Shown here: in pieces, positions 16,201 to 28,200 of the stretch
Layout: each line of letters begins with the position of its first letter
Position numbering within the stretch: the first letter of the stretch is position 1
DNA from: a virus
Strand: one strand, 5' to 3'
Virus record (IMG/VR): IMGVR_UViG_3300017605_000087
Coordinates: 1-64,000 of that record
DNA length: 64,000 nt
The notes under the pieces: generated by a model
The model's input: the letters and a program-made list of their open reading frames with translations, nothing else
What the model was told of the DNA's origin: nothing
Database searches by the model: none
Made by a program: the position numbers and the translations under genes

Positions 16201-19200
16201 GGGTGTTGTTTTTCATCTTGATAATCTAATTGCTTTTTCTTAATAGCTCTTAGAGCTTTTCTATCATCAATAGAAATATTTCTAAAATCAAAATGACCAG
16301 TAGCCACTTTATATTTTAAATATATTTCTTCTCTCTGTTTAGCTAATTCCTTTCTTACTTTTCTAGCAGCAGGACTTAATAATAGTTGTACCTTGTAGTA
16401 ATCATCTACAAATTCTTGTTCAATATTATCTAATTTCCATTGTTCCCAACTATATCTAGCAGCTTCATATTCTATACTATCTTCTCCAAAATCTTCTCTG
16501 GCTTTAGATATATTATTTAATTGTTCTCTTAATTCATCATAAAATTCTGCTCTATATCTTTGTACCCATTTACCAGTATTCTCTCCTAACTTATTTAATT
16601 CCAATATATCTTCATATCTTCCTCCAGCAGCTAAGAATTTATCATTTGCTCTTTGAAATTGTTCAGTTAATCTATATATTTCCATATCAGCTTTATTCAT
16701 TTCTCTTGAATAAAACTTAGCAAAGTTTGCTACAATGGGATTATCTGCATCCATTAAAGCATCTAATTGTAGTTGAAACTTATTCAAATCTCTACTAGGT
16801 TTAAATGCTTGTCTTATATTCTCTTGTATTTCAGGATTAGATGTTATAGATGCTATACGTCTTTCTAAATGTTCATTGAATAGTTTATCAATACGTTTAT
16901 CTACTGATTCTATACGAGCATATTGTTCTTTTAATGTTTTAACTAAATCATTTATTTTAACTCCTTCATAATCTAATAAATCAGTTTCTCTTTCTTCAAT
17001 TAGAGTTAAATCTTTAATTTTTAACATTCCTTCTGTAAACAACTTAGCGTTCCACAAAAAGTTAGTTAATGCTTTAGTTTTAGTTGCTACATCTCCTTTT
17101 GTAAAGTCTTCATCTTCAAATTTCTTTAATTTATCTATAATAGATAAATTTGCTTCACTTTCTGATATAGTAAATAAATTACTTATATTATGATCTATAA
17201 TAGTAACTAACGCTTCTCTTAATTGAACATCTTTCCAATCCTCAATATCTTGTGTATTTACATTCAATTTTTCCTGAGTTTGTACGATATTATCATAGAA
17301 TTGTGAACGTGTTCCACTATTCTTATAAGCAGACATATCCTTCATTATATCTACTTTATATTCTTTTATAAAGTTTTGTACATCTTTATAAAAGTCTGAA
17401 CGTTGTTTTTCTTCTCTATTTTCAGGAGTTAATGAATCATAAAATTCTTTAGTTACTACATCTTTATCTGGTGTTTCTCTTGTATATTGATAAGGAAACA
17501 ATTTAGAAATAGATTCATAAACATACACTTGTTTTACTTGTCTATTACCTTCTTCATCATATTGAATATCCTCTGAAATAGTTCTTTTATATATAGTATA
17601 TTCAGAATTTTTGATAGGAGCTTTGTTTCCTACTTTAGTTATTACATCAAATTTGATTTTATTAAATCCAACTTTACCACTCTCCGGACCTAATTTATCA
17701 ATACTTGTAACTTTAACTCCAATATATTTAGCTCCTTTTCCTTCTATTCCATTCCATACATTTATCTCATCTCCTATATTTAGAGTCTTTTTGGTTTTCT
17801 GAGTAACACTATTTCTACTTCCTTGTACAATTTCATTAAATTGATCTTTTAAATCAACTTTTAAATATGTAAGTTTATCGTTGTTTGAAATTTTTATTAT
17901 ATTAGACCTCTGTAAATCCTTACTTTCTTTCTCTAATTGAGCAGCAGTAATAGTTATTTTACCATTAGGCATAGGTTTCCAATTAGGAAATCCTTTTCTA
18001 GTTTTTCCTATATCTTTACCTTTCTTATATGTTTTAGTATAAGCCATAGGTACTATAACAGAATCATCAGAATTAGCACGTTTAAACATTTCTTTAAATG
18101 TTTCATCTAATCCTGCTTCATTATTATTTAAAGTATCAAATTTAGATTTTAAATGATCTCCTATTCCTAATTCTTTTAGTATATTAACTGGAATTATTTT
18201 ACTCCAACTATTATACGTAAAGTTTAATCCACTTTCCCAATAGGCATAAAGTATTAAATCTTTAGCTAAGTCTTTTACAAAAGGGTTACTACTATAATAT
18301 AGATTATTAAATGATTCAATCATATAATTATCTTTATCATTGTTAATCCAATTCAACTTCAAATAATCTTCATTAGTAGAAGATTGTTGAATATAGTTTA
18401 ATACATTAGTTACATCTCCGGGTTTTATTATATCTAAAAGTTGATCTCTAACTAACTCAACTTTATAATATACAGGGAGTCTATTAAAAGTAGCTAAATT
18501 CTCTTCTTTGGTAATATCAATATTTACATTGTTTCCAGCAGCTATTCCTAATATTCTATTCCATTCATCCTGTCCTATATTAAAAAAGTGATGGTCTGAT
18601 AATAGATAACCATTTACATAGTTATTTATTTTCTTTAATAACTTCTCACTATTAATATCTCTACCAGTTTCAGTTAATAACTGTTGTACAACATCTCTAT
18701 ACTGATTAGTTTCAGATATAAATAAACCCTCTAATAAATTAAGTGATTGCCAGTTACCTCTGTAAAAATATTCTTGTACTGGTGGATATTTACTATCAAT
18801 CGCTTCACCAAACATAATAGGATATATTTGTTTGATAGCAGATTCATTATCTATTCTTATTCTACTTCCTTCTTCTAAAGGTGCAAACTCATCTTCATTA
18901 TCTTTGTAATCATTTACTTTTTGAATTACATTAATAAGGTTATGAGTTACTATTAAATCAGGCCCAGCTCCAAGTTTATCAGAACTTGTTGCTTTATTCA
19001 TATCTTCAATGCCTTCGGCAGATTTTTTGTATAATCTAAATGCTTCTAATAATTGAAGTTGTGATTTATAATAAGCAATATCTTTTGTTTTATTATCACT
19101 TTGTCCTGTTTTTCTATCTAATATTTTAGAATGTTGTAATAAACTATCTAATTCATCTTGGTTAAATGATCTAATCTCATTAGGATTATATCCTAAGTAT

Positions 19201-22200
19201 TTCTCAGTATCTTCTCTTTTGATATATATTGAATCTCCACTTTCAATAGATTGGTCAAAAGATTTAACTCCATATATCCATTCTCCAGTTTCAACTTCTT
19301 GCATTTCTTCTCCACCTAATCCATCATCTACTGGTTGCATTTTTTTCTCAGGATAAACATGCTTCTTCTTATTCTTTTTCTCTGGTATTTTTTGTTCTTG
19401 TTTAAGCAGTTTATATAAAGATGTTTGATAATCTCTTTTTATTTCTTCTATTTCTCTACCTTTTCCTTCTCCTATAATACCAACTAAATTAAGATATAAA
19501 TCAGACAAATCTTTTAGAATTGGTTGTCTTATAAATGTAGTTGCATATTTGTATGTTGCACCTAAGTCAACAAAGGTTCTCCATATACCAAATGTATATG
19601 GGTTAACATTCTCAGGTAATGGGTCTTTTACGTTATCTAATATATTAGCAGTAGTTTGTGCTGCATATACAGTTATAGGTTTTCTTTTTGTTTTATCAAA
19701 TATCTCCTCAATATTATTGTAATTATCCTTCTCTTTAGTCCATCCTATTAGAGTATGATTTACAATAGCTTTTGTAACTTTACCTTCTTGTTTTAAAGGA
19801 GTTACATTTTCAGCACCGTATTTTGATACTAAAGCATCATACTGAGATTGATCTACACTATAAGTTATCTTTATTCCTAAATCTTTTCTCAATTCCATTT
19901 TAGTAAATTGAGCAATAGATAGGAAACCATCTCTATTTACAGAATGCCCTTTTAATGTTCTTCCTTCCATTACTCTATTTCTAAAGTAGGCATCACCAAT
20001 ATCTGTAAATAAGTTTAAATCTCCTTCTTTAAAATCTAATAATTCTTGTACATATTTAGATGATGCTGTAATATCATCAAAACTATTAGGATTAACTACC
20101 TCATCATAATGTAGTGGACTTTGTAATATAGAAAAGAATATATCTAATATTTTATTGTTTCTTGCTTCCCTTGTATTTTGATATTCAATAGGTAAAGCTG
20201 CAACTTCTTTTGGTTGTTCTTCTTTTATATATTTATTATAATCATTTAATAAAGATTTTAAAGCACCTACAATATCTAAATCTTGTTCATTAATAAAAGT
20301 TGGTAATGCTTCATCTCCTTCTTTATATCTTGCTTTATTAATTTTACTTAATAATTTTCCGTTTACAGTACCATCTTCATTATATACGTATTTAGATTTT
20401 AATTCAGCTATCTGAGTTAAATTAATTGTCTTATTTGCCTCATATAACTTTTTATCTTTAATATTATTATCAAAGAAATCTTTAAATGTATCAGAGTTAT
20501 AGATTTTATTTCTATTAGCTCTCATATATTTTTCTACTCTAGCAGCTTCATCTGATTTTTCATCAAAGTATTCTACTTTTGTAAACTTACCATCTATAAT
20601 TTCATGTTGATATAACATAGTATAAATACTATCTATATCAAAGTCAGAACCAGATTGTGTAACAAAATCATCAGGCATTACTATTGTAGCACCTAATTCT
20701 TTTGGTAAAAATCCAACAACTTTAAATACAATGGTTGAGTATTTTCCTTCTGTTGGAATACGATAACCAACCATTTTATTTAATCCAGCAGCTTCTAATT
20801 CTTTAATATCAATCAAAGTTCCATCTTCTTTATAAAAATCTTTGCTCCATGCTGGTAATAATACTTCTGCTTCAATTACACTTCCACCACGTAATACTTG
20901 TGATTTAAGTTTTCTAAATACTACTTTACTATCTTTTTGTTCAATTGATTTACCCTTAGTTCCGTATTGTTCCATAAATACATTACTCATTTGAGCAGCA
21001 TGTATTCCAGGAAATTTTTGGTTAATTACATTATTAGTAAATAGACTTGTTAATATTGACATCCATTTACTTTGTAAAGCACCATAATATAAAGGCATTG
21101 TTGGGTCACCTGTTATATCTTGTTTAAGTGCCATTATTGAATTAGCATCTAATCCACGTTTTAATGCTTCTCTTTCGAGTAAAGCTATTACACGATTTAT
21201 ATTTACTTTAGTGTTACCATCTTCAAATGTAACATCTAATTCATCCATTACTTCTTTAGAAGCAGAAACTATGTTAGCACTTACTAATTTAAAATATTCA
21301 TTAGCTACTTGTTCTCCGGTTAATTCTCCATACTTTCCATCTAATTGAATATTATCAAGAATTTTTCTAGCTATTTGTACTCCTAATTTATTTTCAGTAT
21401 CTTCTACGTGATATGGAATTTCTTGTTGTGTTCTTAAATCTGAATAATGATAAACATTAACTGATCTCATTAATTCTCTTTTCTTAGAAGCATCGAGTTT
21501 TACCATACTTCCTTCACTGGAAATATTCACAACATTTCTAGCTCCTACCTTTTCAGCACTTGCAAAGTTAACTTGTCCAATATTGTTTTCCTTCATAAAA
21601 TTAACTAATGCTTCAAGTGATGTTCCTTTAACTAATCTAGGAATTAATACTTGAGCAGAATTTTTAACTTGTACAGGAACTAACATTTGTAATGTATCGT
21701 CAAACTTATATGAATAATAAAATTCTTTTAATGGAGATAATACTTTAGTCATATCTTCTGGAGATACATCTTTTCCTTTTTCAAGAGATTCTATAATTCC
21801 TTTAAACTGATTATATTTACCATTTATTTGTAAACGTTTTTTATACTCAGCTAGAGTTATATAAGATTGTGCATCACCTAAGTTAATGTTATTATATTTT
21901 TCTAATATACTTCCATTAGCTATTGCTTGTTTTAATACTTTTATATTCTCTGATTGCCAATAAGCATCAGCAATAGTTACTCCAGTGAATGACCCATTAT
22001 CAGCATTAGAGTTACCACTTGCTAATAACTGGGTTGCTCTCTTTAATAAATCTTTATCATCTTTATAGAAGGCTTTAATTAATCCAAATAAATTACTCAT
22101 TTCTACTTTAGCTATATAATGATTTATTCCATATTCAGCTAAAGCATGATTAATTTGTCCTACATTAGTATATATATCTTGTATTCCATCAAGATGTTTT

Positions 22201-25200
22201 TTATTAAATTTCTGAGATTGTTGTGCCGCCCTATAAATAAACTCATCAATTTTTGATTTTACTTTATCTATATTAGCTTGATATTTGAACGTATCAACAA
22301 ATTTTCCTGTCCATATATCTTCTACATTATTTATCTCTTTAATATTATTAAACTTAAATACATTACCAATATCTTTCTGTTCTAAATTTGATGGGTCAAA
22401 AACAAAGTAATCCCCCATGTTTTTAAATCCTAGTTTAATACTTTGTTTCTTAGAATCAGTTCCCTCTTTATAATGATAATTTTTTACAAGTTTTGTTACA
22501 TTTTCTTGTCTTAATTTGTAGTTACCAAACTCATCTGTTAGTATATTTATATGACCATTACTATCCTTTTCAGTCATAAACATAAACTCCATAGCATTTG
22601 TCATTCTTTGATAATCTTGCCATACAGTTCTATATACTGCTTTCCATATTTCAGATGTTCTAAAAGATGAAAAGTCTTTATCTATTAATGATTGGTATTC
22701 ATTCTTACTCATAGGAATTTTATTATGATTAATTCCTATTGTTCTTCCTCTATCAGCAGGAAGTACCATGAATGATGTTATACCTAATTTATTTCCATCT
22801 GTTTTATTGATACTATTAAAGTAATTAAGAATCTTTACAGATTGCCAATCATCCATTAACATATCAGTATATTCAGCACCTTTTCCTTCTGTTGTATTTC
22901 TAGTTCCACCATCTAAATGATAACTGAATACTTTATATGCTAAATCATTTAATTTAACTGGTATTTTAATTCCATCTTTAACAACATAATCAAGTAATCC
23001 AAATGTACTACTTGCGTTCATATCATTAAGATTATTTCCCCACATCCAGTTATAATATTGTGAGGTATTATCTTTAGTATATTCTACTAACTTTTCAAAA
23101 TATCTATCTTCATCACTTTTACTTTTGAACCATTCTGATATAGCATCAGGTTGAATGATAGATTGAACCATATTAGTTTTTACATTCATGTAAACACTAT
23201 CAGTTCTATGCTCATTAAATGGTGCAGTAATTACTGCTAATTGCATTACATTACCATATTGACTAAATGTTACATCTACATTAGGATTACTATTAGCTTT
23301 ATTAATATAATCTAATAAATAATCTATACTAGATACAAATTTATCTTTAGTTAATCTTTGAGTTATCCATCCTTTTTTATTAGTAATATTTAAAGGTACT
23401 TGATTGTAATATTTTCTAATATTACTTTCTTTTTCTAACTCAAATTTAATAGCTTTATCAAGATTATTAGTAGTAATACCTAAATCTTTATATAATTTAG
23501 TTAACTGTTTTGATATAATATCAGTATCTAAATTCCCTCCTTCATTAAGATATTTTACTAATGTATTCTTTTCCTTTTCAATTCCGCTTATAACATCTGA
23601 AGTATAATATCCATTAGCTATTCTATTTTTTATCTTAGCTACAATATCATCTGCTTCTAATGTTTCATATAATGATTTTTTATTTCCGTAGTCAGGTTTT
23701 ACTTCAAACTTATCTCTTAGTTTTTTATATAGTTGTACAACTACTGCTGGTCTTTGTTTATTAAATGAATGATACCAAGCATTAAGTAATTGTTCATTTT
23801 CTCTTACTCTATAAAATATATGATAATATGAAGGGTCTATATTTTCAGCCATAAATTTAATAGCATCTAACATCTCATACTTGTCATATTTTCCAAGCAT
23901 GTTATTAGCTATTGTATTATAGGCTACATTAAAACTAATTGTTTCTCCTAATCCAGATAATGTATTAGTAGTTGGTTTATATTTTAATAGTCCTTGTTCA
24001 TCTACATACGATTGGTTTGCATCAGCTTTAGGTGTTGTAAGTATTAGTAATTTTATTTCAGCTAATACATTATCTTTAGAAGACATTTCCAATACGGCGG
24101 TATCATTCCAATTCTTTTCTAAATATTGTTCAGTAAATTGTTCTATTAACTCAGGACTTATATTGTACTCATTAGTTATATACAACTTAGATTTCTCCCA
24201 TATCTCACTATCATACTTACGTAAATTTTCTACATATCTATTGTATAAATCCGCTTGTTTTTCTCCTAGATTAGATATAAAATCGTTGTCATTAATTTTA
24301 TTTCTAAGATGTTTTAATATAGCTATTCTTATTCCATCTATTCCCTTTCCTGAAACATTAGCATCTTCTAATGCTTTTACATCTCCTAATGTAGATAAGA
24401 ATAATCCTCCTGTAACATTTATTAAATGGTTCTCTTCTTCTCCCGTAAATCCTTCAGTTATAAAGAACTCAGAGGACTCTTGATCTTTCTTACTTTCTTT
24501 ATCTCCAGTATTTCCTACTTCTTCATATAATTCTCCTTCTTCAGTTATACTATCGAACTCATCTCCAAAAGCATCTCCAAGTTTTTTCTGAATATCAGTT
24601 TTATTACTGTGTGCTTTTAAATCAGTTATATTATTATTGAATTGTTCATTTAATATATCAGTTAATTCATCAAGTTTTGAACGTCCTGTTATTTGATTAA
24701 AAGTTTCTACAATTAATCTTTTCAATTTAGTCCATAAACTTTCAGGTTGATTATTTTCACCTTTAACTTTAATAGAATCTAAGAAAGCACCAAATACGGG
24801 TTGAGTTAATCCATAAGTTACTATCTCTTCTACTTTACCTGAATCAACTAATTCTATTACTCTATTAATAAAAATAATAGCATTTCTTAATTCATTTTGT
24901 TGATTATTATTAAGTGCATCAGGTGTTGCATTAAATATATATAATGATAATCCTATTCTTTGTTCTTGTGTAATTTTTCTTTTTCCTTTTTCTTCATCAA
25001 ACTTAATAGTTGCCCAAAAACCTTTTAACTTAGTTTCAAATTGTTTTCTTTGTTCATCATTTTTAAGTCCATTAGCTATTACTCCATGTACTAATTCATG
25101 GTTAAACGTACCTAACCTATTAGAACTTGACAAACCTCTTATTGCTTGTGTAAAATATACTTTATTTTCTTTACGTGTATAAGCTCCTTTTACATTATTT

Positions 25201-28200
25201 CCTATTTCATCTTTAAAAGTAGGTCTTAATTTTTGTTCAATTTCTATATTTGCTTTTATAGCTTCTTCATATAGAAAATTATATTTTTCAATTACTGGTA
25301 ATAATGTATCAGCACTATCTTTTGTGATTAAACTTTTAGCAAATTTAACCATCTCATTATCTGTTTCTTCTCCTGCTACTCTTTCTTGTGATAATTCATC
25401 AGATGGAGTTTCAAATTCAGGTTTAATATTAATAATTAAAGGGAATCCTACAAAATCTTTACTTCTATTGTTAGTTAAATCATTTGTAAAATTACTTATT
25501 TTATTTCCCTGTCCATCTAATACTTTTCCAATGTTTGTTATAAGTCCACCAGTTTGTATAATATAGTGTTTATAACTATCATATTCAATTCCACTTACAG
25601 TATCATAATAAGGGCCATCTAGTTTTAACCAGAAATAATCTACGTTTCTTTCCAACCCTGTAAATAATCTACTCAAAAGTTTTCTTACTTCATCTTCTCC
25701 TTCTTTATTAGAGTTTACAACTTTTCCATCGTAATCAACATTGATACCACCACCTTCTGTAAAGAATATCTTTACAAGTTTTCCATCATGTTTAAATTGT
25801 ACTCTATTATCTACTGTTTTTTCTTCCTCACCAAACTTAACTTTCTTTTTAGCTCCAACTAAAATTTTAAATCTACCATCATCTTGTGTATCTTCATCAG
25901 GATAAGTTTCACTTACAATAGTAATACTTTCTATCTCATGTTTTAATTGAGTTAACTCAGCATTGTCTAATCTTATTCCTGATTGTTGTAGAATAGGTCT
26001 TAGTTGGAATATATAATCAGCTAATTTATCAGACAATTTTTTCTGATATGCTTTAGCTTCTTTTAATGTATCTGATAATTCTCCTTGCTCTAAACTTGGA
26101 CTAATAGTTAATCCAATATTAGTTCTTATTAATGGAATACCAATTCTTTGTTCTCCAGATTTTAATACAACATATTCTCTACCAGCGGCAAATTCTTTTC
26201 CTTTTAGATTAGTTACCTCAAACTCAGGTATTCCAGTTTTAATTGGAGCTAATGTTGTTTTATCATTTTTTCTAGTTGTAAATATATCAAAGTCGTAATC
26301 ATCTTCATTATTACCTATGCTTTCATTTACAGCTTTATATATAAGTTTTCCTTTATCATCTCTTGATGTAACAACTGCTCCACTAGTTAAATGTGCAATT
26401 TTAGCTTTAACAACTATACTCTTATCGGTTCCAATTACATTTCTTATTCTCCTTAGAGTTGTTAAATCTCTGTTCATTTTGTCATTCCAATTACCTAAGT
26501 TCTCAACAAGTTCTTGTTCATTAGGTACACCAGATTTAAAGAAATTATTACCAAAGAATAGTATATTAACTAAGTGGTCTAATCTTGTTGAAAAATTCTT
26601 TTTGACATCAACTTTAGCTTCACCTTTATTTTTTAATACATCTATTAATTCATCATTTTCTTTTAATCTATTTAACGCATTTAATCTTTCAACTCCTGTT
26701 AATGTTCTATATTCTAATATATCATTATATAAAGGATTAACAAAATCGGATATTGAATTGAATCTTTTAATACGTTCTACTAGAGCTTCTTCACTTTCTA
26801 AATATTTAGAAGCGTTAGCATACGATATAGTATAGTTTATCCCAGGAACATTAATCATTAATGGAACATTGTTTGCATCATCAGCAAATTTGTTATATAA
26901 TGGATTAGATTGATCTATTGATATAGATACTTCTGTTCCTACTTTTAATTTATTAAGAATATAATCTATAACTCTAGCTCTTTCTTCATCATCAATAATT
27001 ATATTTCCATCTACTCTTTTCTTATTAATTGGGTCTTTAATAGATTTCTTTTTAGTAGGATCATTTTTATACACAAAAGGAGATGTAAATACATTTAATA
27101 ATCCTTTACCTCCTTGTTGTCTTATAGATTCACTAATAAAATCCGTATCAAATTGTATATTATCAGTTTCATTATTTAACTCATCAAATAAAGATGTTCC
27201 GCCCAGTTCTTTTTGCTTTGCTTCCAGATAATTCTGGAAGTTTAAAAATTCATCTTTATCTAATCCTAATTCTATTATATCATTTTTTATAGTAGCTAGT
27301 TCTGTTTCAATAAATTTTAATGTTCCTTCTACATTATTAGCTGCTATTAATTGGTCTATTTTATCTTTCTTTAAATTTTCACTCATGCCAAATTCTTTAA
27401 CATTGAATTTACCATCAGTATAATCTGTTTCGTCTGTCGTACTTTCATCAGCAACTTCTTTCTCTATCTCTCCAGTATCTTGAATTATTTTATTAATAGT
27501 TCCAGTTTTACCAGTAAATATTGCTGTTTCTCTTTCACTTAAAGGTTGTTTCTTAATTATTTTGTTAGCTATCGAATTTAAGATTGATTCATCAGCTATA
27601 TTATTATCAATATAATCTTTGAATTGTTCATCAGTGATAGGTTCAGTAGGTTTACTTCTTTCTATTTGTTCTTTCTGTACATTTAAACCTCTTTTCTTTT
27701 TCTGTATATCAATATCAGATTTAGATACTTTAAATCCTAAAGCATCTACTTCTTTTTGTAATTCGTCTAATTGAGTATTATAATCTCCTTCAACAGTAAT
27801 AGCAGCTAATTTATCTTTAAGAACTTGTAATTGTTCTTTGTTAGCTTCTATAAATGCTTGTTTTAATTCTGTTTCTACTTTCTTAACTTCTTTAGGAGAA
27901 GTATCAACAGCTACTTTTTCTACTAGATACTCACTTGCTCCATCATAATAGATTTTATCTAGTGTATGTCCTACTATATCAGGATTCAATCCTTTTAATA
28001 AAAGATCATTTATACTAGCTTTATCTAATATATCTGCTAGTTCATTAGCTCTCTTAGTATAAGATTCTATTACACCATTTAATATTTTCTTTGTAGTAGG
28101 ATTTTGATTAGATAATTCTTCTGTCATTAAATTAATAGATGTAGTAAGGGCATGTAGTTCTAGTATTCCATCTACATTTACTCCATCTTGTATTAATTTA

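Noticed and set aside
26317-26835. 172-codon + strand frame within the giant gene
   Set aside because: It is an antisense shadow with Ser/Leu/Phe-rich composition and no start signal, like the other long antisense frames in the late block.
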